A stretch of 64,000 nt of DNA, taken from contig RBKR01000022.1 in assembly GCA_004835665.1 (NCBI GenBank), positions 806,001 through 870,000 of the forward strand, in the 5' to 3' direction. Every line of letters starts with the position of its first letter. Position 1 is the first letter of the stretch. The position numbers and the translations under genes are program-made. This document shows positions 24,222 through 35,166 of this stretch, piece by piece. The DNA comes from Phoma sp. XZ068. Taxonomy: Eukaryota > Ascomycota > Dothideomycetes > Pleosporales > Didymellaceae. The notes beneath the pieces are model-generated. The model worked only from the letters and a program-made list of their open reading frames with translations, was not told the DNA's origin and ran no database searches.

Positions 24222-25321
24222 CGTTGGATGATGTGTTAGTGCTTGCGATGAATCAGAGCATAAAAGAGATGCCGGAGAGGCGACATTTAAGTAGCTGAGA
24301 CTGCGGTCTTATCATATCAATGTGAAGTAATAACATCCAGGTTTCCATCACAGCTACTATACTCGTTCTAGGCGCGGATGTATTTCGGTATTACCCAGGT
24401 ACGACAGGTACAACCGCGTTTCAGTGATCGGCATTTGGTTTTGCAAATCTCGTTGCGCAGTTGCTTGCCTTCAAAATAAACGGAACGATTACTCCGAGAG
24501 CGTATTGCCGAGGTGCAGGCATGATAGCGAGCACCTTTGTATATTACCATGGAATGTGGCTTGCCTTCGTACCAAAGCCCGCTGAGTGCTGTAGCGGCCT
24601 TGTTACGCAGGACAGGCCCGACTCTTAATTGCTGATATTTCTAGTGCCTGATAAATGGGCGGCATTTAAGATGCGGACGATGCGGGCGGGCGAAGTGCGC
24701 AGGTGTCGCCTTTGGTTGTTGCAATCGTGCCCGTAAAATTTCAATGCCTGTAAGGCGGACTCCACAGGTGTGTCTTCACGGCAATTTGCGCTATAACTAT
24801 GTTAGCGTTGGCCAAACAGACTGTTGATACTCGCAGTGTTCGAGCAATAGACGTAGGAACGATAACAAAGGTGCAGTGGTGGTGTTGGTAGTTTGATGGC
24901 AGTTTGGGTGTGACCGAATGAAATTCATGCGCCTTCGCACGTCGCGCCTGTAATTCCAATTTAAATGGTCTTTTAATTGTCAAATTTCAATCACTACAAA
25001 CGGAGCTATACATGTTTAAAACAAAGCACGTGGAGGAGGCTTTGGTATTCTCAAACCTGATTTTGGATTCCGAATTCCGGATGGGTGTAACAGCCACCGG
25101 GAGCTAGTGCCCACCAGTACCGTACTTCGGCTGGTACTTATCGCCAAACGAGCACCTTTAGGCGCGCTCAGCCGGACACACAGCGCGACTACAATGCAGC
25201 GCGATGCGAAGCGACTTTTGCTTCGATTGCAATCAGCACTGCGGCCGAATGTTTCGTGTCATTCCTTGGTGCCCTAGCTACTGTTCAGTGAACCTCTACA
25301 TTGACTGTAAACTCTTCACCA
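24222..25321. other. Divergent intergenic region
   Basis: About 1.1 kb between the start of the SnoaL-fold gene (-) and the start of the kinase pseudogene (+). No gene is supported. It would hold both promoters. Confidence 0.5.
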
Positions 25322-27163
25322 ATGAGCTGGTGCCGGCAGCTCTGTAAATCGCTCTTGTTCGCGAACTCAGCTCAATCAACTTTGCCCTCATTGCCGCATT
25401 GCCGGCTATACACACTTACCTCGCACGACGCCGATGTTCCTCGACACTTCAATGTGGAACAGTATTACAAATACACCTCGGGTCGGTGGCTCTGGAAGGA
25501 GAAGTATCGGCTTGCTCGCCGTTACGTTGAGTTCGACTTGCCAGGACTCCTCCAAGTCTCTGCGCAAGCGGTTGGAGCTCGCGTTTGCGTCCAAGGTTGA
25601 GGAACTTCCTGAAGGGAACTTCAACAAGGTTTTCTTGATTACCATGGACGACGGCCAAGAGTTAATCGCCAAACTCCCAAACCCGAATGCTGGACGGCCA
25701 CACTTTATGACAGCCATCGAAGCGTCCTCCATGGACTACGTATGGGCTCCACAATCCATCGCATCTGATAATTGTTGATGTGAAGTTACGTTGCAGGCTC
25801 GAAATGTTCTTGGTATCCGGCGCCCCGCGTATATGGCTGGAGCTCCTCGACAGACAACCCCGCTAGAGCAGAATACATCCTTATGGAACGCAGTAAAGGA
25901 GTGGAGCTGGGCAAAATATGGCATGACCTGTCTTGGGAAGAAAGATTGGAGGTTGTCAGGACCTTGGTCGGGTACGAGAAAACATTCGTTTCTACCAACT
26001 TACCCATGTACGGAAGTTTGTATTATGCGAAGGACCTAGCTTGCCACCGTCCAGGCGAATTTCTCGATCCTGTGGACTCCATCGACAAAGGTGACGCCTT
26101 TGTAGTTGGTCCGACAACCAACAGGGCGTTCTTTGGCCAAGGAAGAGATTCTATGGAAGTACATCGAGGGCCGTGTAGGTTTTCTTCACCTTAGTTGTTA
26201 TACTTGCCCTCCGCTAACTAAATGACAGGGCCGTCACTTGAAGAGTTTGTCCAATCCCGCGCCGCCCGAGAGCGCGCGTGCATCGAAAAGTTCTTGTCGT
26301 TTCCTGGTCAGCAAGGATTGTTCAACGGCCCTAATCAGTATCGTCCTACCAAAGCATTGAAGATTGGTGTCCTCCAGGACTATCTGAAAGTCGCAAACCA
26401 GATTCTGCCCAACGATACCAAGCTGTCGAAGCCGACTCTATGGCATTCCGATTTGCACAGTGACAATATCTTCGTTGATCCTTCCCAACCGACAAAGATC
26501 CTCAACATCATTGACTGGCAAGCGGTCAATATTTCCCCTCCGTTTCTACAAGCACACCATCCCTCGCTTATCGAATTTGAAGGGCCGATACCTGAAGGCT
26601 TTAAGCCCATATCACTACCTGATGATTTTGATGATATGAGCGAAGACGCACATCACGAAGCCAAGAATCTCCGGGCTGCTCAGTCTCTCTATAAACTTTA
26701 TGAAATCCTCATGCTCCAGCAGTGTCCAGAGATTGCTCATGCACTGCGGTTCCGAGACACTCTGGATGGCCAAATTACTGGACTAGCAAGCTCAGTCTTT
26801 AGTGATGGGGAGCCGGTCCTTCAAGGACTGCTCATCCGGCTTCAGGACGAGTGGACCACTTGTGTTGGGTCTGCAATACCGTGCCCCCTCTCGTTCACTC
26901 CCGAGGATAGGACACAGCAGAAACTTCTCGAGGCCAAATGGGGCGAAGGTGTTGGGCTGATGCATGAGGTCCTGACCGAGATCGGCGCATATCAGGGATG
27001 GGATGGTTGGGTTAATCATAACAACTTCCCCATGTATAAAGAGCGGTTGGCTCAATGTTACAAAACCTTTCTCAATCGCCGCGCCAAAACCGAAGAAGAG
27101 AGAAGTCAGTGGATCCAGGCCTGGCCGTTTCAAGATAGAACAACTCAACCAACTTCTTCATAG
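25322..27163 (+). pseudogene. APH/AIM9-family phosphotransferase, two frameshifts
   Basis: Relative of the fungal aminoglycoside-phosphotransferase-like kinases annotated as AIM9 or phosphotransferase enzyme family. Recognisable phrases are YTSGRWLW, LPEGNFNKVFL, IAKLPNPNAGRPHF, the catalytic HSDLHSDNIFV and IIDWQ, and GPTTNRAFF. Introns at 25740-25796 and 26175-26228 still have good GT..AG ends and correct phases. The frame breaks twice inside exons: near 25594-25596 (VCVQ jumps to VEELPEG) and near 25812-25817 (ARNVLG jumps to the PAPRVYGW frame). Each break looks like a 1-base indel. The rest is well preserved, so this is either a young pseudogene or two sequencing errors. The N-terminus has a weak mitochondrial-targeting look. 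Confidence 0.8.
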
Positions 27164-27703
27164 GCTTTGATCTATAGGAATGAAACAGCGTCTTTGTCCC
27201 ATCGAATCCTGGTTGCAACCATCTGCCATCTTTGGCCGTCAGGAGGTGTAAAAGTACTTGAGTCGGCAATGTACCTACTGTCTGCGGTAACGACCCGAAT
27301 AGTGAACCGAATGATAGCTTCTCGATTGAGTGAAGTCCGGCTTGCAGGTGTGGAAAATAACTGAACCGGTTCGGAGAACGAAGACCGAAACGTTTTCAAG
27401 CAGGCTAAACAGTGATGTCAAGCTTCACATCGCGAAGCTCGGAAGGGAAGGTGCAATAACTAGCCGAGGCATTCCTTGCGACCACTGCACCTGCAGCATG
27501 ACTCGCTTTGCGGGGCCCCGGAATTGAAAAAATCCAAGCTAACCAGATGGGCTGTCCTCCATCAGAGGGGAGATAAATACTCCAGGCAAGGATGAATACT
27601 TAACGCAGAGTGCTGATCTTTCGTAAGAATTCATCCTTACCTACATAATGTCGTGTTCCAAGCCATGTTTTCCTGGATAATGCGCTGATATCCTCAACTT
27701 ACC
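27164..27703. other. Intergenic before the carboxylesterase
   Basis: No gene is seen in 540 bp. It holds the promoter of the carboxylesterase, with an AGATAAATA-type A/T-rich element near 27572. Confidence 0.45.
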
Positions 27704-29288
27704 ATGGCAATTACGAAATCTCTCATGGCGGTAGCTTTGCTATCGCTATTGGCCCATTGTCATCCGACTGGGACTGGGCATGGTGAACTCTTGGTGCATA
27801 CCGATTCGTTCGCGGTACAAGGAGTGCTCTGGCCAAATACAACTGGCGTTTCATTCTGGGGTGGCATTCCTTACGCAGAACCTCCTGTTGGAGATCTTCG
27901 CTTTCGACCACCTGTCACCAAACGCCCCATGAACAAGACAATTGATGCGTCGTGGTTTGGTCCATCATGCATCCAATACAGTAATGGCCAGAAGACGGTA
28001 TACTCGGAGTACCTCAAGGGCTTTCTGCTCAGTCCTGGTCAGGAACAGAGTGAAGACTGTCTGACTTTGAACGTCTGGGCTCCTGCAGGGAAAAGAGCAG
28101 CTGAAAGGCTTCCGGTTATGATATGGATCCATGGTGGTGGTTTCACGTCGGGTGGAAGCGCGAGTCCTTATAAATATGGGGACCAACTTGCAAAAGACCA
28201 GAACGTTGTTGTGGTAGCCATAAAGTAATTTCGCTTCCCTCAGATTTATTGACACGTGCTAATTTGTCCAGCTATCGCTTGAACATCTTTGGCTATCCGA
28301 ATGCCGCAGCTTTGGATGGCAGGAACCTAAATCCCGGTTTGCTGGACCATCGAAAAGCAGTCGAGTGGATCCACAACAACATTGGCGTGTTTGGTGGCGA
28401 CCCAGACCGCATGATCTTGTTTGGCCAGTCCGCTGGGGGTATGGCCGTTGACAAATATGCTTATGCCTACCCTGAGGATCCCATCGTGAAAGGCTTTATT
28501 GCGCAATCCGGCACAGCTTCTGGAGGAGCATCCAATGACCCCACCAGTTCGAATTTCACCTACCTTGCTTCCCAGGTTGGTTGCTCATCGGTCGACAAAG
28601 ACGAAATATTCTCCTGCATGCAGAAGGCGGATGCGGCAGCCATCATTAAGGTATTGAATACGTACAATGCGACTACGAACAGTGGCAGATCGCTATCATT
28701 TAGCCCATCGCCGGATAATATCACGAGCTTTTCGAACTACACCGATCGTCAGCTTCGTGGACGATTTGCTAAGCTTCCAACCATTCTCTCGCAAGTGAAT
28801 AACGAGGGTGCTTCCCTAGTTGCATACAATCCCGCCGGACCAAACCAGACCGCCGTAGACGCATTTACACGAAGCATTGCCACATGTCCTGGAGCACAAG
28901 GGGCGCTGTAAGTAAACCACTCTAGCCCTCAATCCTGAATATTGACTGGCTTCATAGTGCCCGCAAGACACACAACGTACCCATATGGCGCGCTCGCTAT
29001 TTCGGAGAATGGCCAAATTTGAACCCTCTCCCATGGCTTCATGCTTACCACTCCTCTGACATTCCAATGGTGTTTGGCACTGCGGATCTCCTCGGACTTA
29101 ACACACCTGTCGAGTCTGAGACATCAGACTATATGCAAAGCGCATGGGCAGCCTTTGCAAGAAACCCAGAGCACGGGCTGGTGTGGCCGGCTTATGATCC
29201 AAACGCCAACACTCTTGTTAAGTTGGGCTTTGATAATAAGACGCAGGCTATCTATGGACCAGGCAATGAATATGACGCCTTGTGCTGA
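27704..29288 (+). CDS. Secreted type-B carboxylesterase
   Basis: Predicted secreted alpha/beta-hydrolase that cleaves carboxylic esters. Exons 27704-28224, 28272-28907 and 28958-29288 give 495 aa, with introns of 47 and 50 bp whose phases agree. A signal peptide covers about residues 1-19. Family marks are GGIPYAEPPVG, EDCLTLNVWAP, the oxyanion-hole IHGGGF, INYRLNIFG and the nucleophile elbow FGQSAGG with Ser227. A later NNEG would carry the acid residue, and HAYHSSD with FG likely carries the catalytic His. There are many NxS/T sites. It ends tail-to-tail with the peptidase gene on the other strand, 130 bp away. Substrate unknown. Confidence 0.92.
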
Positions 29289-29418
29289 GAAAGTAAAAGG
29301 AGAAGTAAAGGAGATTATCGAAGTGATCGTATCATATACTCTAAGTAAACTAATGGAACTTATCTACCAATGAAGGGTTTGTCCTTATGTAAATCCTGCG
29401 CCTATCTCAAAATCTATT

Positions 29419-31174
29419 TTACGAAAGGATGGGCTTGCGAGGAATCTCAAAAGATCGTTTCGCAAGTGTGCTGTTGGTCGTGATGTTCAGAGAAGCAAGA
29501 TAATCTTCGAAAACTCCGTATGCCGTCTTATCCGTCTGACACACCGTGCCGACATTTGGCAATGTTCCATCGTTGAAGTAGTCAGCGATCACCTTGTTGG
29601 TGCATGATGAAGGGTGATTCCTAACTGCATGCCCATGTCCATTCTGCACTACCAACCGACTGCCTGGGAAGTTGGCCGACGCCTCGTATGCACCGCTCAG
29701 AGGCGTGATTGGGTCGTGGTCGCCGTTGACAAACAGTATCGGGTAGCTAGTGTTGATAGCAGTGAAAGGGCCAGTGTAGCGCTCCTTTGCCTCAAACTTC
29801 CACTGTGCACATGGCCAGACCTGTGGCGCGAACCCATCTGCAAAAGTGCCGGCAGCGCCTTGCGCTAGCACCCAGGAGTAGAGATCTTCGGGCTTGTCGG
29901 CACGGAAGGCTCCATCTCCGCAAGTGATGCCGTGGAAAGCGTTGATGCCGAGATTCCACGGTATCTCAGGTGTAGTAGTGGTGGTGGGAGGGGCTGTGAG
30001 AACGTCCATCGCGGATTTCCAGTCTCGCCTCAGCGCAATATCAACAGCTAAATAGAGCTCACCGAACTGTTTCGGGCGGTAAGCCAAAGCCAAAGTTATG
30101 TACTTTAGGAACAGGAAGGCGGTGTTGTCACCAGGCTGCCACCAGGATGCAGGCTGGAAATCATCGGGTAGGTAGATAGGGTTGTCCAGTAGCTCCTGGA
30201 AGACTTTGGCATATTCCTTGTGCAAGTCCTCTGCGGTTGTGTCTGGGCCTGTGAAGTTCGCGAGAGGGCATAGCTCAGGGCCGACGTTGACGCATTCCGT
30301 AAAAAAGTTCAATAGCGCACGCTCAGTGTCCCGAGTCACTGAGATCCAATGACCAGAATGGTAGTCGTCGAAGCGGACGGTGCTGTCAAGCAAAATACGC
30401 CCAACACGATCAGGGAACATGCCAGCAAACGTCTGACCGAGAATAGTGCCGTAGGAAATGCCCCAGTATTGAAGTTTGTCCTCGCCTAGAGCATCGATTA
30501 TCTCTAGCATGTCGCGTGCTACGAAGGGTGTGTTGATGTAAGGACCAATATCTGCGTTCCCGGGTGTTTTGGCACAGTCCTCAGCGAAGATACCACCATC
30601 ATTCCATGCTTTCTTCTCGAGGATAGCGTACATGTCGTCCTGCGGAATTGTGAAGTTGTACTCGGCCCGCTTAGCCTTGGTAGCCGTTGTATTCGATGGG
30701 AGGCAGTAGAACGGTATGGTCCTCCCAGTACCACTACACTCGTTAGCACGTGTGAAATTAGACATGAATTGAGATATCTTACCGCGGATCAAAACCAATA
30801 ACATCATGGTATCCGCCCAGATCATCACGAATTGATGGTCCATCACCAGCAATCCAGTCCACGCCGCTTCCACCAGGGCCGCCAGGATTCGTGAGGACGC
30901 TTCCTTTGAATGGTTCCTTGTTTGCCTTGACCTTGATCAACTGCAGATTGATGGTTTTGCTGTTCTCTTGGTTGGAATAGTCTAAAGGCACAGATAGGTT
31001 CGCGCAGAAGAGTGGTTCTCCATGTTCAGCTATCTCCTTCTGACTTGTTGCGGGAAAATCAAGATCGCATGGTGCCCATTCTAGTGAAGGGGTATCGGAT
31101 TTTTTATGATCGTCTGTTGGATACGCCAGACCTGATGACAGGAGTAGCGTGGTCGCAAGAGCTTTTCTAAGCAT
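29419..31174 (-). CDS. Secreted TAP-like aminopeptidase (alpha/beta hydrolase)
   Basis: Predicted secreted serine exopeptidase of the tripeptidyl-aminopeptidase-like S33 group. Exons 31174-30783 and 30733-29419 give 568 aa. The 49-bp intron (GTAAGA..GCTAAC..GTAG) rebuilds the GFDPRGTG motif through a split Arg codon. A signal peptide covers about residues 1-17. Motifs are NPGGPGGSG (oxyanion region), WGISYGT with nucleophile Ser224, NGDHDPITP with Asp471, and QNGHGHAV with His497 or His499. The C-terminal TAP-like domain contains the paired Cys residues common in this family. An uncommon feature is the KRS near the C-terminus, a possible processing site. Confidence 0.92.
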
Positions 31175-32381
31175 GATGTCAAGCTAAAAGCGGTGATGAA
31201 GAAAGTTCGTTGAATGATGCTAACATGACCTCGACAAGTTGTGCTACATAAGTACTCAGTACGATGGGCTCAGCCGCAACAATCGACGCCCCAATTTGTA
31301 TTATTAGGCCTCACTGCTTACTGTGTTATACTGGGTCGAACATTGCTTGGCCAGGGAACTGTCCCGAAGAGGTTTAGCGTTGCATGCGCCTTGTGGCAGT
31401 GCGGCTCGCCTAGCTATACCGGCTCTCCATACCCATTCTTTGTATGCCAAACTAGCCTGCCGATTGGTCCGAGAGCGAGCTAATTACGCAATGAGTTTCC
31501 ACGTTTGGGTGCAGAACTCACACGCCTACGAACCTGACGCTTGTACCGGCAACTGGGCAGGACAAACGTACCTAAGTATCTAAAGCTAATGCTGGCTGAG
31601 CATTTTCTCCGCAGTAAGCACATGATACAACAAGAAGTACAGCTGAAGGCACCCGAGTTTCTGTCTAGCCATGATAGCGATAAGCGCGCTTCTCAGAGCG
31701 ATCATACCTTACCGTCCTTCGAAGTATCTCCTTTGCGTTAAGGTAGTTGCGCTTTTGAACATCAGAGCTGAGCATACATCGTCATGGAGATGGTAGTGAT
31801 GGGATGAATCGCTCAGAAGGCTATTTGAAGACATGCGACCCCCCCCCCCCCCAAGGTTACGAGATGGTCTCCCTTTTCCCGGTCAATTTGAACACTGGTA
31901 CTCTCCTCGTGGCGTAGCGTCCAGCTTCTTCAAACAGCGAGCGTATATCCTTTTCTAGAAATGAGTCCACAGTGGCGATTCACACGACTGTCTGATTGGG
32001 CTCTGCAGTATCTAAAGCCTTGTCATTTGCCCCTAAGGCCTGCAGTGCTCCTTGCATCTAGTTAGCGTGATTAGGCTGTACTGTGAGGTCATTTATGATA
32101 CTACATATCATACTGCCAAGCCCCGTTGCTCTCTGGTCCATACTACGAGAAATATGAATACGGCGGGCAGCTCTTGAAGCTTTTAATTCCAGTATGAGGT
32201 TCTGTTCGAGTGACTGCACACTGTCGTTCAAGCAGAGGCTGCCAAATGGCGCTCTTCTCGTAACGTATTACGCACCCAGAAGTCTTTGATAAGCCAGACA
32301 TCCTGTAATGATCACTTAGTCAGAAGAAGAATAGTTGAGCGAGCACATATGCTTACGGCATTTGAGATGCAACTAGGTTTC
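31175..32381. other. Intergenic between peptidase and P450 relic
   Basis: About 1.2 kb with no supported gene. It contains a 14-base poly-C tract at 31839-31852. The left part is the promoter of the peptidase gene. Confidence 0.5.
31839..31852 (+). repeat. Poly-C tract, 14 bases
   Basis: Uninterrupted run of 14 C residues. A similar 12-C run on the same strand lies at 34128-34139. Together they bracket the decayed P450. Such runs are slippage-prone and may differ in length between reads. Confidence 0.9.
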
Positions 32382-34066
32382 TCAGCATCGAATGATTAAA
32401 AAATCAAATGCTCGCAAGAGCTCCACAAATATCTTGTTAAACTCCATAAGAGCAACGGATTTTCCGAGACATTGGTACTTCCCGGAGTGGAATATGAGGT
32501 CGACAACGCCGTTCATCTTGCTTAGGTACTCAGAGTCTGCCTCAAGCCAGCGCTCTGGCCTGAACACCTTTGCATCTTCTCCAAAGATCTGCTTTGAGTG
32601 AAGAAAGCTTAGATGCGACACCCCAATCTGAGTGCCTGCTGGAACGAAGTGACCATTGATAACATCACCGCCTGGTGGCACGGTCTTAAAGAAAGCGCCA
32701 CCGGCAGGCGACTTGATGCGGAGGCCTTCTTTGATCACGGCTTGTAGATAAGGCAATTGACACGCTTCAACGTCTTTAATATGTGATGATATGGTGCGAT
32801 CCGACACGCTGTTGTCGACTTCTGTTTGTAACTTTCTGTAAACCTTGGGATTGGTCATGAGGTGCAGCATGACCATATTTAGTCCGGTGGCTGTAGTGTC
32901 GGTACCAGCAACTACTTGTAGTAGCGCCTCTCCGGATGCCTCTTTCTGGCTGAGACCATGCCTAATGAAGGAGCTCAACATGTCAGACTGAGGTTTGGCA
33001 GATTGGTGGAAGCGGTCAGCTACAATCCGCTTTGAAAAGCTAAATCTATATCAGCTACAGATCGTAACGCATTTGAGACAATGCTTACCCTATGAGAGCT
33101 CCAAAACCACCCTTGTCATGTTCAGATGGCAGCAATTCGGCGGAGGAGTGACGAGTGGAACAGATTTGCGAGCCACGGAACATTGCCTAAAGTTGCAAGT
33201 ACTGGCATGGATGCATCTATAGCATCGACTTAATCATAAGGATCCGCATCTTGTTGCAGGTAGCCCAAAGGCTCTCCAAAAGCTAGATTGCTGATGACGT
33301 CAAGTGGAAATACTGTAATTTCTGCGCCAGATCTACTGGGTAGTATTTGGAGGAGGTAGAGACATATTTTGACTTGAGGAGGTTGATGAGACTTGAGATC
33401 TCCATTTCAATGGTGTGCTCCATAGAAGCGTTCTCTTTGCCTGAGTACTAGTGAAAAGTTTTGTCAGTCAACCCGGGCCGGCTATATCACGACAAAGTGA
33501 AATGCTTACCCCAGCAGTCATCTTGTTTCGAAGTTTGATATGAGCTACCTCATCACGCATCGAAAATGAATTGTGCTTTCCGGCCTCGAGCTTCCACGCA
33601 TCGTACCCTGTTGATTGAGCAAGAAGACTGTTCTTTGTGGAATGCAAGTCTTACATGGGCCTCTTGAATATGCAGATCGAACCGACATGATCTTTCGCAA
33701 GACTTCAGGATCGCTTGTAACGAGTTCATTTGGTCCGACGCGCGCAAGCATACCTAGCATCAAGTTAACACATACGAGGCATTAAGGCTCCTGGACTAAT
33801 TTGATACTGACCATACTTGTTAGTAACATCTCTCAGAGTGGTAGGTTGTCTTCCAAAAGTTACTCTCGGATAATCCAGACCTTGGAGAAAGCTGCCCAGA
33901 ATGGACCTGGTATGTGCGACAAGCGATGCCATGTCCATATTGTGTAAAAGATGTACAGCGCGAACAGACCACAGAATACAGCGGCGATTGAGATCATCCT
34001 GCTGCGCAAAATCAGAAGAGTCGTGTGTGCAAAGAAGACGTTCGCTGGTGAAAATATGCCGTTCAT
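32382..34066 (-). pseudogene. Decayed cytochrome P450 (pisatin-demethylase-like group)
   Basis: Recognisable microsomal P450: N-terminal membrane anchor then HIPGPFWAAFSK, GPNELVTSDPEVLRKI, the I-helix AGTDTTA, K-helix-like EGLRI, RPERWL and the heme loop FHSGKYQCLGK with its cysteine. The conserved pieces sit in different frames. Breaks seen: a frame change after KVWIIRE (near 33862), one near 33305 where the LAQKLQYF context continues in another frame, an in-frame TAA at 33232-33230 and a frame change near 33130 before HDKGGFGALIG. Some introns keep clean splice ends. The gene has too many lesions to be functional as read. Start could be 34066 or 33997. It may once have belonged to the cluster to its right. 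Confidence 0.85.
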
Positions 34067-34127
34067 TCCGTGTATTACGATAGAGGAGGTGGGGCCTAGA
34101 CGCCGAAACTGGCTAGCAGCAGTGATA

Positions 34128-34139
34128 CCCCCCCCCCCC
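34128..34139 (+). repeat. Poly-C tract, 12 bases
   Basis: Run of 12 C residues just upstream of the P450 relic and downstream of the tautomerase, pairing with the 14-C run at 31839-31852. Confidence 0.9.
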
Positions 34140-34244
34140 GGTCACTTCCCTGATCTATCCTGAGAGCCCCTCCTCTGTCTGACATGCAGTTGACTGCCTT
34201 GCTCTTGCGCTTGGCGTCCGTTTTGCCACCGGTTTTAACATCAC

Positions 34245-34760
34245 CTAGGAAAGGACGTCGGCGAAGTCATCGCGAGTTTGCAATTCAACCATGAGTTGCT
34301 GCATATCTTCATCCCCCTCCTTAGCTAACTTTTCAAAATCAGCTTTATTGTTCTTGAGCCAGTCGATTTCTTGTCCAGCTGCAGGCCGTTGGAAGCCCAT
34401 CTCTACCGCCGTAGTCAATGCACCCAAAATCCAGACCGTCCTCAGAGTCTTGTCATGTTTGCTGTCCACGCTCTCAGGAACTACTATCTCATCCCACGTC
34501 TTCATGAGCTCCCTGCAATGTTCGCCATACTGTTCCCTTGTGCGGTTTTCGCTGACTCGGGTTCGCAAGATAGCACGGTTATAATAACGTAGGATGCCGC
34601 CTCTGTATACTTTCTGTGACGATACATCCGTAAAGCGGACGTTAATGAAGAAGGATGGCGTGTGGAAGCGCGTGCAATGAATCAATGTGTATGCTTTTGC
34701 CAAGGCTTCTTGCTGCTCATCGGTCAAAGGGATGACGTGTTCAATGTCGTACAATGGCAT
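34245..34760 (-). CDS. Tautomerase_3-type (cis-CaaD-like) enzyme
   Basis: Small enzyme of the tautomerase superfamily, resembling the cis-3-chloroacrylic acid dehalogenase/fungal Tautomerase_3 group. I place the start at 34760, giving 171 aa beginning Met-Pro-Leu-Tyr. In this superfamily the catalytic base is the N-terminal proline exposed after Met removal, so the longer open frame back to 34970 would bury it and is rejected. Further family marks are EHVIPLT, FINVRFTD, the Arg-rich NRxILRTRV stretch, a WDEIV helix and a C-terminal EIDWLKxNxxxFExxAxEGDE helix. Intronless. It is divergent from the Gfo/Idh gene with a shared 406-bp upstream region, suggesting co-regulation. The substrate is unknown. 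Confidence 0.85.
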   Translation of the reverse strand: MPLYDIEHVIPLTDEQQEALAKAYTLIHCTRFHTPSFFINVRFTDVSSQKVYRGGILRYYNRAILRTRVSENRTREQYGEHCRELMKTWDEIVVPESVDSKHDKTLRTVWILGALTTAVEMGFQRPAAGQEIDWLKNNKADFEKLAKEGDEDMQQLMVELQTRDDFADVLS

Positions 34761-35166
34761 AACGCTGAGATTATCGTATATGGTGCTCCCGTCAGGGTTG
34801 GAGAGATAGTCGAATGTGGTAGGGGCTGCTCGTTCAGATGGAAGGAGCAGTGATGCGGTGCTTTGGTCGGATTGGTAATGGCAGGCATTACTAATAGATC
34901 GCAGATTATTGATTGGTCCATTACTTGGGTGGTGGCAATCGAGTCTTAACCTTGGGTATTGCTTGCTCACCTTGCACCATGATCCGCGCTTTGAGTGGCA
35001 GGCACAGTGTGGATATGGATGACCATCTCATGTAGCGCTGATAGCTTGTTAAATGCAAATTTAAGGTGTCAGCAATTGCACTACACAAGGAGACATAAAC
35101 CAGCACTCAGCAGCTGAACCTAATGCCATCTCCATACCAAAAATCATTCTTACGCCAAAGCTCATA
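34761..35166. promoter_or_regulatory. Shared divergent promoter region, tautomerase/Gfo-Idh
   Basis: 406 bp between the two divergent starts. No gene is needed here if the tautomerase starts at its Met-Pro. The interval is the likely common control region. No specific binding site was identified with confidence. Confidence 0.5.

Noticed and set aside
34761..34970. N-terminal extension of the tautomerase
   Set aside because: It would bury the catalytic N-terminal proline and lacks family similarity.
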